Positions 12,677 to 24,417 of a stretch of 64,000 nucleotides of DNA are shown here, one piece after another. Each line of letters starts with the position of its first letter. Positions within the stretch are counted from its first letter, which is position 1. The DNA is from Campanula takesimana (Eukaryota > Streptophyta > Magnoliopsida > Asterales > Campanulaceae): contig JAOWBW010000131.1 of the NCBI GenBank assembly GCA_026119855.1, forward strand, positions 620,001 through 684,000, in the 5' to 3' direction. The position numbers and the translations under genes were made by a program. Below the pieces are notes generated by a model. That model was not told where the DNA came from, did no database searches, and saw only the letters and a program-made list of their open reading frames with translations.

Positions 12677-13125
12677 TCAAACACTAACACACTACATACA
12701 CCGCATCATGATAGAAAGACCGATCAATTCGGGCAATAGGAGTGATAACGTAAATATTCTTCTCTTGTTGTAATTTGACCCCCGAACCCATTAACATGCT
12801 TTTTGTCAATGTTTTGGCTATAACTAAAACGGCGTGGCGACTCTCATTATTTTAATGTTGCTATGAATATTCTCAAATTCAAACACACGTATTCACACAC
12901 ATACATCAACTCCATGAAAATTGTATTAATCGTAATTGACAATTGATTGCTATATCTTTATATGACGAATTAATCGCAAATATATTCATTAATAAAGACT
13001 CATTAAAAGGTAAATGGACCCACAAACCATTATACATAATGAAACAAACAAGTAGTCTCAAAATAACAAACGCTTTGATCAATCGAATCATTTTCTCTTT
13101 TCATTATGTCCTCTCTATACATACC

Positions 13126-13715
13126 CTTATACGTGTACACCCACTGTGTGCACCCTCAATATATATATCCCTTGTGTACACCCACTGTGTGCACCCTCCA
13201 TATATACACCCCTTGTGTACACCCACTGTGTGCACCCCTCCATATATATCCCTTGTGTACACCCTCCATATATATCCCTTGTGTGCACCCATTGTGTGCA
13301 CCCTCCATATATATATCCCTTGTGTACACCCACAGTGTGCACCTCCCATATATTCCCCTCGTGTACACCCACTGTGTACACCTCCCATGTGCATCCTCCT
13401 AGTGTACACCCACTATGTGCACCCTCTATATTTACCCCTTGTACACACCCACTGTGTGCACCCTCCATATATACACCCCTCGTGTACACCCACTGTGTGC
13501 ACCCTCCATATATTTCCCTCGTGTACACCCACTGTGTGCACTCTCCATATATTTCCCTCGTGTACACCCACTGTGTGCACTCTCTATGTATTTCCCTCGT
13601 GTACACCCACTGTATGCGCCCTCCATATATATCCCTCGTGTACACCCACTAAGTGTACCTTCCACATATTCACCCTGTGTACACCCACTGTGTACACCCA
13701 CCTAAATACTCCTCA
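13126..13715 (+). repeat. tandem array, 39-42 bp unit (about 14 copies)
   Basis: Units of tgtacacccactgtgtgcac plus a ccatatat-rich half repeat head to tail, with some units shortened. Because the unit length is near a multiple of three, long false frames appear on both strands; none is a gene. It lies inside element A, downstream of gag, where Tat-type elements commonly carry such arrays. Confidence 0.9.
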
Positions 13716-13955
13716 TATACACTTCCATCTTCCCATGAAGAAGACAATGACTGCAAAGCTGCTCACCATCGAAGAAGCATCCGCACAATCATAGAAGCTG
13801 TTCGTTCCCATGACGATGCACCGGGGCTGTCTGTCTCCCCACGAAGATGTCAACAAAATTCAAGGGGCTATTCAACCCCCTTCCACGAGTTCTACCTCCC
13901 AAAGGCGAAAGAAGCAAACTAGGGGCTCATCTTGCCCAACGTTTCAATATGTAAT

Positions 13956-14000
<45 letters not shown>

Positions 14001-14007
14001 AGAAAAG
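13716..14007 (+). other. spacer with (AT)n microsatellite in element A
   Basis: No gene is supported. The (AT)n run spans about 13955-13997. The unit caaggggctattcaacccc near 13859 can fold on itself. Confidence 0.5.
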
Positions 14008-14118
14008 CTCGCTAGGTCGAAACCCACAACGGGCGACTTAGGCAAAAATTAGAGCAAATGCACAAAAAAGAAGCCCGCTAGGTTGAAAACCCGCAAGGGC
14101 GGCCTAGGCAAAAATAAG
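14008..14118 (+). other. pair of CTAGG stem-loops with GCAA-type loop (element A)
   Basis: Two tandem copies. The second (14073-14108) has outer stem CTAGG/CCTAG and inner CCC-GCAA-GGG, a GNRA-type tetraloop. The first (14010-14043) is diverged: CCC-ACAAC-GGG and a weaker outer stem. Each is followed by ggcaaaaat and a cgcaca/gcacaa stretch. Related copies follow gag/pol in E and F. Confidence 0.65.
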
Positions 14119-14365
14119 GGTGTGCACAAAAAAAAAAAAATCAAAGCAAAGAAAATAGAAGGGGCTATCATCATAAGAAAAGTAAAAGTCCCACTTTCTT
14201 TTCACTTCTTATTTTTTCTATTTTTCTTCCTTTTCAAAGGAGTTCAACTCAACTCGACGGCAGCAGTCCGAAGTAGCAATTACAAACGAAGCAGTCCGAA
14301 GCAACAAGCAACGATGGAGCAAACCACAACTCAATACCGGTATCATCATCAACCGGATCATTCTC

Positions 14366-14427
14366 GAACTACGCGGACCTGAGTCTCTCACACTGAGAGG
14401 AACGTAGGAAACCTCCTGGTCTGGTCC
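14366..14427 (+). other. recurrent covarying hairpin, copy 3 (inside element A)
   Basis: CTACG/CGTAG outer stem, CTCTC/GAGAG inner stem, ACCTGAG conserved, then GGAAACCTCCTGGTCTGGTCC. It follows the pair of stem-loops at 14008-14118, as in elements E and F. Confidence 0.7.
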
Positions 14428-14954
14428 ATAAAATATATACAACCCACCTCGAGCCAACTTACATTCTTTTCTCTCTTCCCCATACACCGTAATTCTATTC
14501 TCTTTCTCGATTAATCAAGGCGTTTATTATTTCGAGACTGCTTGTCTAAAACATTATCAAAAGATACGTAACTAATCAACGAGGTCCATTCTCGAGCAAT
14601 CAAAAGACAATTCTGAATAAAACAAATTTCAAATGTCTCGACAAGTCTTCTGTTCTACAATCTAGGAAAGAGCTAAACACTTACTTTCTGTCAAGCAGGG
14701 GCTTCCTTCCTTTTATACGCATACTTCCTGTAAGGTCTAAATGCGAGAACTCCCTCTCTTGTTCTCTCTCTCTCTTCTCTCACCATAACAAAAAGGCTCC
14801 TGCAAGTCGTACGTACAATTCTGTGTTTTTCTTTATTTTGAGTCGACTGAAATAAAAAAATCGACGCTAAAAGAATATACCCACCTAGATTGAAAACCCG
14901 CAAGGGCGGTCTAGAGAAAAAATAGGGTGCGTCTAAAAGGAGGTAGATTCCCCC
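14428..14954 (+). other. non-coding spacer with a third stem-loop (14883-14917)
   Basis: Poly-pyrimidine segments near 14755-14790 and a stem-loop at 14883-14917 with CTAGA/TCTAG and CCC-GCAA-GGG. A short phrase tgtctcgacaag near 14635 is also found after gag in element E (38800, minus). No gene seen. Confidence 0.5.
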
Positions 14955-15290
14955 ACCTTATGCCCTCACCAAACTGGGGCTGCCCTAACGGAATTAGGTC
15001 GAGTACTGATGATCCAACAAGAACATTCCCCGCAGAAAGTCATCTATCTCCATCGAAGCTCAGCATGGATGACCTCTTTCTATTACCCTCACCAAACTTG
15101 GACTGTCCGATAGAATTGGACCAACCACCGATGCTCCGACGAAGATCACTCTCCACGAAAGGTCATTCCCTCACCAAAGTTCAACATGGTTCACCTCTCT
15201 CAAGTACCCCCATTCAAACTGGGGCTTCTCCAAACCAAGTTAGGTCAACTGCTTGACTACCCGAAATCACCGGCAACCCGATGAAATCTC
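14955..15290 (+). repeat. diverged tandem duplication, about 120 bp unit
   Basis: Two full units and a partial third begin ccctcaccaaactggggctg, ccctcaccaaacttggactg and cccattcaaactggggcttc. The 109-codon frame across it has no known relative that I can recognise and is probably chance. Confidence 0.6.
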
Positions 15291-15860
15291 ACTCACCCGA
15301 ACGGCTACCCTAATCAACAAACCCAACGGAGGACAAGTACTTGAATTAGTTAGACTGTAATTAATTATAAGGCATTTTTATAAAATCATTATATTTCCAA
15401 AAGTGTTTTCTATCACAACATGTTACTTATAAAAACCGCACACTCGGTCTCCACTTATTTACAAATGTATTTTGTCTCATCTCGGCGATGTCCTAACTGA
15501 CTCGGTCCTACACCATTTATCCTACAGTTTAGGTTACCTGGGGTCCTATATCCTGTATCCCATAGGTCAAAAGCCCTAACATTACCTCTAGGCAAATTAG
15601 GAAATTTTTGAAAGGGTCCACCTGTTTATGGTCCAATCCACCCAAGTGGGCTGATCCCAAACCTGCATAAGAACAAATAGTACTAGATACCAAGCAATTT
15701 ATAAGCCCAACTAGGACTGCATTGCATGCATGCATACTATCTACTTGTTAATCTACATCCTACGTGCTACATACTACTGCAAATAATAGAAATGTTTATA
15801 CAGTCATCCACAAATATATACTATGCTACTGTCTATGCTACCACTAATAACATGCAGAGA
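15291..15860 (+). other. spacer of element A shared with element B
   Basis: 15438-15560 (cactcggtctccac..., gactcggtcctacacc...) is homologous to 32690-32830 of element B. It contains a gcatgcatgcatac run near 15725. No gene seen apart from the 3' end of the antisense PMD gene at 15861. Confidence 0.5.
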
Positions 15861-17763
15861 CTACGAAGCAGATCCACTAGCATCGCCTCGAGTCCTCTTC
15901 CGAGGACGTCCACCTGGGGCACCATCATCATCAGTAGAAGGAGGAGAGCGGCCACACTGAATTACCGACTGTAGGCCGGCCTCACGACGTGTCATGGCCT
16001 CATATGTCTGAGGAGTCACCTAAACAGAAAGGACAACACGAGCGTGTCAAAAAAAGTTTGAACAAGAAAATGACTAAAGACAGGAAGTGAGATAAAAGAA
16101 AGGGTAAAGGTACATACACCGGCATGGCCTGCAGGCATCCGAAACTCTAGAGCTGACTCACCCTCCTCATACTGAACCCACTGAAGGTTACCATCACCGT
16201 CAGTATAGTCATATAATGGCGCTCCAAAAACCCTGTCAAATAGAGGACCCGCCGGACCCAGCGCTGCTAGCTCCACACGCCTCTGTCCTATCTCCCGCAG
16301 TCTCTCCTCAATCACGGCATGTGGCCCTCCAAGGCGTGTCCTAGGAAAATAATCATAGGAGCCCCCCTCTACAATAAACTGTCCAATATCGAGGCCCACC
16401 GTCAATCTCTCCCGGTCATGGAGAGACGCGGGATCTGTCATATAACGTGGGGGATCCACCGGAGCCCTGTAGACGCTGCCCACACCATCCTGGGCCCTCA
16501 CTCTCTCATCCAAATAAAAGGCATCACTACTGAGGGCAATCAAGAGCCGCCTCTGTCCCGTCGCCTCAATGGCCCCTGCAGCGACCAACTCAGCATCTAG
16601 ATCCGCCCATGGATAAAAGACAGCCTCTCTCGGATGGGGTCCCCCCAAAATGGTCTTCAACTGCGCATATGTGTAATGCCACGAGGTCTCATCGCCCCTG
16701 CTCCTGCAGCTCGGTACCTATCGACACATAGCTAGGAAAGTCGACCGAGCACTAGTCGTCCTGAATCGGCTCAGAGCTAGGATCTTATAAGCCCAACACT
16801 GCAAGAAGGATTATGCACAAGGTCAGAAATAATCTACAAGGGTGACAAGACAGAAATCAGAAATGGATAAAAACAGATCATACCTCCAAGGAAAAATGTA
16901 GACAGTCAACTGATAACTCCGATCCAGAGAGCGGTACAACTCCGCTAAACCAGCTGAGCCCCGAGCTATCCCCCTCACTGCATCCAAGTCCACCAGGCAT
17001 CCAAGCAGTGGAATCATCGCCGTAGTACCGGCGTTAGCAAAAACGGTCTGTGATAGTCCATACCAGACGAAGACCCGAGCAGTCACCTCCACATCACCTC
17101 CACCGGCCTCCAAATCGGCCAACATCCCCTCATACTGCCTCCTAAGGCTACCCAGACGTACACCATACCCGCTCCTAATGTCGGAACAATCAAACCCAAT
17201 CAAGCTCTGGAGCCTCTCTGCACTACCATCAGCAAGCAGAGTATCATCGCCACACACAGGACGACCCGTAAACGACAACCCGGTGATAGCCGAAAAGTCG
17301 GAAGGGGTCACCATCACCTCTCCCCAACGAAAATGGAATGTATAGGGGTGTCCCACCAGTGTCAAACAAGTCAAAGTAGGTCCAAGATTGCAATATTTAC
17401 GGACAAAACACACTTTAAAATACAAAAATGCGTTCCTCAACAAAATCACAAAACCAACACTTTACCCATACCACGAACATGCTTAATTTCAAAAATATAC
17501 AACCAATTCGGGTCAAAATCAGTCAAATGCACAAAATCCCAAATTTTAGGTCTTAAACCCTAGAAATTCGAATCCAGGCAAAACTCAGATCAAACTCAAA
17601 ATTAATTGCATAAACGAGTTCAAGATCGAATCCTTACCACTTCCCCGACCGCATAGTAGCAAGAATGGAGGAAAGGATGCGCGTATAAGTCGGATAAATC
17701 AAAGGGTTTGAATTTCATATGAGGCACGTTCTTCTTTGATTTTGGTGGTCCTCGAGGTGCCAT
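15861..17763 (-). pseudogene. antisense plant mobile domain (PMD) gene of element A, four exons
   Basis: Minus-strand gene opposite to element A. Exon 1 (17763-17638) starts MAPRGPPKSKKNVP and ends at a GTAAGG donor. Exon 2 lies within about 17450-16880 and carries the PMD core (HFRWGEVMVTPSDFSAITGL). Exon 3 (16798-16118) starts at a TTGCAG acceptor with CWAYKILALSRF and ends at a GTATGT donor. Exon 4 (16019-15861) encodes VTPQTYEAMTRREAG and a basic GRPRKRTR tail, then TAG. The start of exon 2 is unresolved. Damage: TAG at 16720-16718 in exon 3, and the exon 2/3 phase is off by one base. PMD genes (PF10536 family, as in MAINTENANCE OF MERISTEMS) are known as antisense extra genes of Tat elements. 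The intron edges are read by eye. Confidence 0.8.
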
Positions 17764-18590
17764 TGTCGAGTCTTGAACAACCCTACGTGATCGTCTTCAA
17801 AATCCACCGGAATTTCCCATTGATTTGGTCACCGGCGATCCCTCTTCTCTTTCTTCTCCGACGAGTCAGTGTGTGTGTGTGTTGTTCTGCGCAAATACGC
17901 TCCGGACGCGCCTTGTATGGACGAATCCGGCATCGCGTCCGTACGGCGTGTCCTAATCCGTCCGCCCCATTACAACCTGCGAAATTCCTAAAATGCCCCT
18001 TAGCGCTATAAGCAAAATGACTAAAATGCCCCCGTCAGCGCAAATACGGCCCGACCGCCTTTTCAACAGCCGTATGGCTCCCGGTTTCACAATTTGACAA
18101 ATCAGCCCCTAGTTTTCCCAAAATTCCATTTTTAGCCCCATATCTTGGGTAATTTCCTATAAAACACTTCAACTTCACAACTTAATCAACAAAACCCCAA
18201 ACCTTAGAAAATTTACCATCAAGTCCCTCAATCCAAAACAACTTACAATCAAGTCCATAAATTCAACAATTTACAATCAAAAGTCACTCAAACCTTCTCG
18301 TTCGAGTAATTAACAATCAAACCTTCTCGTTCGGAGTAATTAACAATCAAACCCTTCATTCAAGGTAAATTACGATTAAAACCCTCTACGGTTAACGTTA
18401 ACATATTTAAAACCCCAAACTTTGGGTAATTTACAATCGAATCAAGATTAACACATTTAAGCCCCGAACATTGGGAAACCTATATTCAAAATCACATCCA
18501 AACTCTCTCTAATAAGAAATCAACGCTCAAACCCTAGACTATGGGTAATTTCACTCAAACAATACTCAATGCTTAAAACCTATACAAAAG
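17764..18590 (-). promoter_or_regulatory. upstream region of the antisense PMD gene with GC-rich words
   Basis: Lies 5' of the PMD start on the minus strand. It contains gtccgtacggcgtg (17938-17951), acggcccgaccgcc and gccgtatggctcc (18046-18082), like the gccgtacggc words of the LTR of the same element, plus a (GT)n run near 17871. From about 18110 it becomes AT-rich, with diverged units of caatcaaacccttcattcaa type. No TATA box is certain. Confidence 0.45.
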
Positions 18591-18599
18591 GTATCTTAC

Positions 18600-19240
18600 A
18601 CCAAAACAAATTTCCAAATAGGGTCCGGAAGACTCAAGTAAATTTCCAAATAGGGTCCGGAAGACTCAAGTAAATTTCCAAAATTAATCAATAGCCGGAA
18701 GACTCAAGTAAATTTCGAAAATTAATCAATAGGGTCTGGAAGACTCAAGTAAATTTCCAAATAGGGTCCGGAAGACTCAAGTAAATTTCCAAATAGGGTG
18801 GGTCCGGAAGACTCAAGTAAATTTCCAAAATTGGGTCCGGAAGACTCCAGTAAACTTCCAAAATTAATCAATAGGGTCCGGAAGACTCCAGTAAATTCCA
18901 AAATTAATCAATATGGTCCCGAAGACTCAAGTAAATTTCCAAAATAGGGTCCAGAAGACTCAAGTAAATTTCCAAAATAGGGTCCGAAAGACTCAAGTAA
19001 ATTTCCAAAATTAATTAATAGGGTCCAGAAGACTCAAGTAAATTTCAAAAATTAATCAATAGGGTCCGGAAGACTCAAGTAAATTTCCAAAATTAATCAA
19101 TAAGGTCCGGAAGACTCAAGTAAATTTCCAAAATAGGGTCCGGAAGACTCAAGTAAATTTCCTAAATTAATCAATAGGGTACGGAAGACTCAAGTAAATT
19201 TCCAAAATTAATCAATTGGGTCCAGAAGACTTCAGTAAAT
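18600..19240 (+). repeat. tandem array with short (about 32 bp) and long (about 41 bp) units
   Basis: About 16 units of ggtccggaagactcaagtaa plus atttccaaa; the long form adds attaatcaata. Short and long units are interspersed. Lies between the antisense gene and the 3' LTR of element A. Confidence 0.9.
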
Positions 19241-19244
19241 TCCA

Positions 19245-19560
19245 AAAATTCTACGAGCTTGAGGATTATTCCTCGCTTGGCACCACAGTTTACCAAAAAT
19301 TCTACGAGCTTGAGGATCATTCCTCGCTTGGCACCGTAGTTTATCGATTTCTGCGAGCTTGAGGATCATTCCTCGCTTGGCACCATAGTTTACCGAGGGA
19401 TTCTGTGAGCTTGAGGATCATTCCTCGCTTAAAATTATGCGAATCCTGAGGATCATTCCTCGCTTGGCACATCAGTTTATCAAGAAAGGTTACCATTTAC
19501 CAAACTCCGCCATCCTGAGGATCATTCCTCGCTTGGTACCATAGTTTGTCGAGAGATTAT
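19245..19560 (+). repeat. tandem array, about 50 bp unit with inner palindrome
   Basis: Six copies of cgagcttgaggatcattcct plus cgcttggcaccatagtttacc. Each unit contains GAGGA-tcat-TCCTC, able to form a hairpin. It follows directly on the previous array. Confidence 0.88.
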
Positions 19561-20048
19561 GCGATTATGTGCGCTCTATAGGAAGTTAGAATCCATTCCT
19601 AAATCTTTTGTCAATTCTCGAAGCTCTTGTCGTACCGCGCGTATGGCCTTTATTCTTTTCCCCAATAGAGTCTATCTGCAAGGACTTTATTGATCACGAT
19701 GATTCGTTCTTCATAAAGGGTAGTGTTCGTAGGATTGTTATCCCTAGCTGGAGTCTGATGTTTCGTTTCTTTTTCTTTTTCCCCAGTAAAGTCAACGACT
19801 TTATTGCTTTACGAATGTTTGTCTATCCCCAGCGAAAGACAATGTCTCGTTTCTTTCTCCCCCATTTGCTCGAACTACGACTGGCTTGATTCCACTTGGA
19901 TACGTAGGTAGCCTAACTTAGGTTCAGCCACTTGACCAACACGGTCACCGTTTACTTCTCTCCCTTGATTTGGAACTCATGTTTTAGATCGGTTCCTTTC
20001 TAATCGATGACCCTCCATGCCTTGCAAGAAGCGTTGCTGAGGGGCTAC
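19561..20048 (+). other. 3' spacer, hairpin and polypurine tract of element A
   Basis: No gene. 19872-19950 is a copy of the recurrent hairpin (CTACG/CGTAG with the CTTGATTCC variant and a ggttcagccacttgacc tail). The tract gctgaggggctac (20036-20048) directly precedes the LTR and matches the equivalent in B (36578-36590). Confidence 0.65.
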
Positions 20049-21321
20049 TGTTAGTACCCGATCTGAAGATTTAGGACTTCCTAGACCTTTAGATATCTCT
20101 AAGGACCTTTTAGGTAATAAAATCCTGATAGGGACCTATCCGACAGGTTCCCAGACTCCTTGATAGACGAAATCAGTTGTAGATCAAATTCCATCAGGAT
20201 AATGGACAAATCGCGAGAACAAACTGATAAGGATTCGATGAGATCTTGATAAGCACAGAAACCGAGGATTGCCACCGTATGCCTCGTAGAGAGCCGTATG
20301 ACTTTCATGTAGCCGTGCGCCCACTTCCACCTTTTCTCAGATTTTTCATATAAATAGGGCTCCTCCCCTCAGCATTTGATCACACCTCAAACCCACGGGA
20401 AAATCCTCTCAGAAGCGATTCCCAGCCTCTCTCTCTCTCCCTCTAAAAACCCTCTCAAACCAACTCTTTGATCTTCCTTTGATCATCAAAGGGATTCAAC
20501 ACCGCCTTCAACCAAAGGAGTGAAGATTCAACCTTCGAAACCTTTTCAATCGGTTTGGTAACGCGTTCTTACTACTTAACTGCTTAGATCTATTATATTC
20601 ATTCATATATTGCTAGATCTAGGGTTTTGTTCATCGTTCGTGTTCTTGACCAATGATGATCTAGGGTATCCATGAAACCCGCACTAGATCTAGGTCACAT
20701 ACTACATATATTTTGCATGTTTTCATTATGTTTATGCATCCATATTCATATGTTCTTTATGTATTCTTCATGTTCTTAGTTTAGATTCATAATATGCTCT
20801 ATAACTAGGGTAGCGATCTTCAGGTTTATGTGTTCATTCATATGTATTCATGATGTTCTTATTATTATGCTAGATCTAAGTCTTATTCATACATGATATG
20901 CTAGATCTAGGATTGTAATCCCTATTTATATGCACATGCCATATCCTATGATGATCCTAGGGTTTCATCAAACCCTAATGTGATCTAGGAACTATTTCTA
21001 ACCCTAATCCTCCCCATCTATATGCATGATCCCGCTTCATCTCTCCCCATTCTAATTCATTAATGAACTATACCGACCTGAGCTTCTCATGATGAGAAGA
21101 ATGTAGGCAATCTTCGGATCCAGTTTCAAACACTAACACACACACACATTGATCATGATAGAAAGACCGATTCGTCGGGCAATAGGAGTGATAACATAAA
21201 TATTCTTCTCTTATTGTAATTTGACACCCGAACCCTATTATTCTCATAAATGGTTTTCTCAATGTTTTAACTAAAAATAAAACAATGTGGAGACTCTCGA
21301 TTTCTATCTCACGTATTCATA
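20049..21321 (+). repeat. 3' LTR of element A (1,273 bp)
   Basis: Pairs with 8177-9461, with scattered substitutions. Starts TGTTAGTACCCG, ends TTCATA. It includes hairpin copy 4 (21065-21122) where the outer stem is CTATA/TGTAG, still pairable with one wobble. The GC-rich words at 20289-20321 are partly decayed. Confidence 0.9.
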
Positions 21322-22065
21322 ATGGGCCATTCTTATCATAATTAAGCGTCGGTTAAGGTCAAGATTAGCTCAATGCCTTAACGAAAATTTGGCATGACCT
21401 CGTTTAACGAGGGGTCTTTAACCTCAACCATGGGCTTAAGGATGATTAGGATGAATCAATCATTGGGGCTTAACGACATGGTGTCACCCTATCCTTAATA
21501 CATGACTTCGGTTAATTATGGTTGGAATTAACGCATAAGTCAAGGACTGGGTAAAAGATGACCTTGGTCACACTTGCTTTCATAAGGAGTCGTGACTCGG
21601 GCATTAACTTGGCCATAATCAACATCGGGCATGTATTATTGACGTGATGACGTGAGCTACACCAAAAAACCAACCAAGGTCACGGTATTTGTGTGTCACG
21701 GACATGTGTGGTTGACTCGGCTCGGAAGGGAAGGTGGAATGGACCCGTGCGCATGAGAAGGGCACAAGAGCGCCAATCAAGCTGCATCGTGGCATCCATC
21801 ATGGGTTTAAAGGGTTCTTGGAACGTGCACAAGGTCAAGTGCGCGTTGTGTGAAGCCTTCTATGTTCCTTTTTGAGTTAAAATAGGAATTTTCAATTTGT
21901 TTTAATACCATGAACAATTTATGAACAATATATTAACAAGCATAATGAACAAGCATAGTGAATAAGCATTTGCACAAGTAATCAAGCAAGGATATGAACA
22001 AGCAAGGATCAAAAAATTTCACATGGAAAGGTTGTGCACAACCAAAGGTTTTTTGAAACCAAAAT
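21322..22065 (-). other. middle leader segment of element D
   Basis: Non-coding, between the 3' LTR of A and the chromovirus insertion. The stretch 21940-22060 (aacaagcaagga..., ggttgtgcacaaccaaaggtt) resembles 30640-30700 on the far side of the insertion (aaaaaggttgtgcacaacaaaag), which supports the two being parts of one leader. 22061-22065 is the aaaat duplication. Confidence 0.5.
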
Positions 22066-24417
22066 TGTCGCGACCTCGACCCCGCGGGCCCGTAGTACGC
22101 GAACTGGACGTCGACTTACAACCATAAACTATAAAATACTGAAGATAAAAATTCCATTTTAAACCCAAAAGATTTTTACACAAGGTTGGAAAATCCAAGT
22201 TTTAACAACATCATAAAACAACTAGTGTAAGCTCCACAAGCTCACACCCAAAACATAAAATATTACAAATCTTAATGACGTCATTGGTGGTACAACTATC
22301 CCCAAGGAGGTTACACATTTATATATTGCAAACTGATCAATAATAGCCTACCCAAATATCTCAAACCTATCGACGTCCTCCTCGATCCGCAAATCCTAAT
22401 CCTTTCCTCCTTGGGGGGGGGTTAAGGAAAACAACATTGAAAGGAAACGGGGTGAGATAAAATCTCAGTAAGTTACTAATGCAACTACATGACATGCTAT
22501 GATGCAATAAGCATTAAACAATAATAAATGTCACTTAGCACGTAGCATTTATTAGTTAACAGATAGCAGCGGAAATAAACAAGTAACAAAGGATATTAGC
22601 CAAGGTTTCCCAACTGATATAACCAAATAAAGGTCCCTGCGCAGCTTCAATAATCAACAATCAACATCTTCATAGTAGCATGAAAGCCTGAAGAGAAAAC
22701 CCCGGTACCGGAACTATAACAAAGTAACATGTCACAAGGGACAAGGGAGATGACATAAAGTCAAAACCCAAAACGTGTAGCTAGAATACTCGCCAAAGGG
22801 AGCTAGCTCATCCCATCCAAGGCCAATCTGGACGGGGAAGAAGGACCAATGGGTGATGCTATACTGGACTTGGCTTGAGCCATTATAGCATTATCCATTG
22901 CCTGACTCGAACACAAATAACCAGCTGGACTTTCAAATAAAGGCTAAGTAATAAAATACTAGCACAATAAACAACTATTGATTTCAAAGTAGGGAACCAT
23001 TCCAAATAATCACCAAAAAGGTGAACCAATCCAAACAATCACCATAAAGTTACAAACGGTTATTCACGAAGAGTTCAACAACAAGGAACACAAGAAGTTC
23101 CACATAAGAGAGTTCAATAACGATAAACGGAATTTCTCATAAAGAGCTCATCCAACAATGATCATTAAAACAAGACGAGTTCAAGACAAGAGCCCATACT
23201 AAACACTTTGGTGCTCCAGAATAACCCTCTAAGTACTATAGGATATCACCCAAAACTTAGACCAAGTCTTATCCAAAATCAATCTGATTGGGACAATCAC
23301 GAACACATCACAAGATGCCCAAACATTTCCAAATAACCCTTGATCAAATTCCATAACACCATTATTCACAAAGGAACCACTTTCAACACTAGAGTATCCC
23401 ACAATGTCTATTTAATTAAATTAGAGTGGCACCCAAAGTCTAGGCCGAGTATACAATTCAACCTAAAATAAACAAGAAATGATTTCCAGAAAAGCAGGGC
23501 GGGCGGGCGCCTGAACAGGGGCGGGCGGGCGCCCATTATGACAGAAACTAAGGGTCAGGAAAGGGGAAAGTGGGCGGGCGCCTGAGGCCTTATGGGCGGG
23601 CGCCCGGTCTACGCGGCTGGGCAAAATCCTGCTGGGTTTAACACATTCTTACCCAAAATCAAACCCAAAATCTTGCTAATTCATAGACACCCAAAATCAA
23701 CACTTCCAATACTCTTAACAATGTACTAAAATAACATATGAACTTCTAGGAGACCTAGATAACAATATTTAACCACACAATTCAAGATTTAATCTCAACA
23801 TTCATATTATCACAGCTTTTAACCAAAAATCCAAATAAATTCCAAATAATTTCTAAACTCAACCAAGAATCAATGTATATCATATAAATCATCATATGAA
23901 CATAGAATGAGCTTTTTAACATAAAAATGGGGGAAAAGCAACTTACTCGGATTTTCTCAAAGTTGACGGAATTCGAAATTTCTTTGCTCCCTACGATCCT
24001 ATCGACGATCTAAACATTTTTCATACAATGAGCTTTAAGAAATAAGGAGAGGAAGATAACTAAAATGAAGAGAGAAAGAGAGAGCTTACCTCAACAATGG
24101 TGGGAGAGAGAGAGAGAGAGAAAAACGGGTGAGGGGGAGAGAAGAGAATACTGAGAGTGAGGAAGGGGGGAGGAGTAGGGGGAGTTGTTGATGATTAGAA
24201 AATTTACACCTAGGCCCCTCCACTACCCCTTGCACAAATAAACTCTTCCAACCCACTAACAATTAAATCCTCCTAACCCTACACTAGCACAATTAATTAA
24301 TTCAAATGCTAGGCATAAAATATTATGAAACACTAAAATGCACACATAAATAATTAATTAAATAAATAAGCAAATATTTTTACCAAGAAAATAGATACGG
24401 GTTTTCGGGTCGTTACA
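22066..24417 (-). repeat. 3' LTR of the gag-only chromovirus (2,352 bp)
   Basis: On the minus strand begins TGTAACGACCCG and ends GGTCGCGACA. Contains the hairpin/G-tract (22413-22467), GC-rich gggcgggcgcc words (23497-23608), and a (GA)n stretch near 24100. The tract ctttttaaggagggtagat lies just upstream on the minus strand (24418-24436). Confidence 0.9.
23497..23608 (-). repeat. GC-rich gggcgggcgcc word cluster (3' LTR)
   Basis: Four copies of gggcgggcgcc (partly inverted as ggcgcccgccc). The counterparts are 29690-29805, 60831-60930 and 62888-63005 in the other LTRs of the family. Confidence 0.7.

Larger units (their letters stand above)
11811..12897 (+). repeat. solo LTR of family B with perfect CACAT duplication
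   Basis: Starts TGTTAGTACCCGACC and ends TTCACA. CACAT occurs immediately before (11806-11810) and after (12898-12902). No primer site follows and no polypurine tract precedes, so this is a solo LTR left by LTR-LTR recombination. It is homologous to the LTR at 36591. Inside are GC-rich words ggccacgcggcca (12011-12100), a clear TATA box tatataaa (12144-12151) and a covarying hairpin (12616-12676). Confidence 0.88.
8177..21321 (+). mobile_element. element A: non-autonomous Tat-type retrotransposon with antisense PMD gene
   Basis: Paired LTRs (8177-9461 and 20049-21321), primer binding site at 9463, polypurine tract before 20049. The inside holds a broken gag (10805-11534), tandem arrays, and a PMD gene on the opposite strand (15861-17763). 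There is no protease, RT, RNase H or integrase, so movement would depend on another element. Flanks are atagg (8172-8176) and atggg (21322-21326), a duplication with one mismatch. A solo LTR (11811-12897) is nested inside. Confidence 0.85.

Noticed and set aside
11811..12897. This LTR as the 3' LTR of the gag element starting at 8177
   Set aside because: It has its own CACAT duplication and no polypurine tract; the true partner of 8177 is at 20049.
13104..13715. CRISPR-like array
   Set aside because: Units are directly adjacent without unique spacers, and the DNA is plant nuclear.
12943..13794. Open frame of 283 codons with Cys/His/Pro repeats
   Set aside because: Produced by the 39-42 bp tandem array; frames are open on both strands and in several phases.
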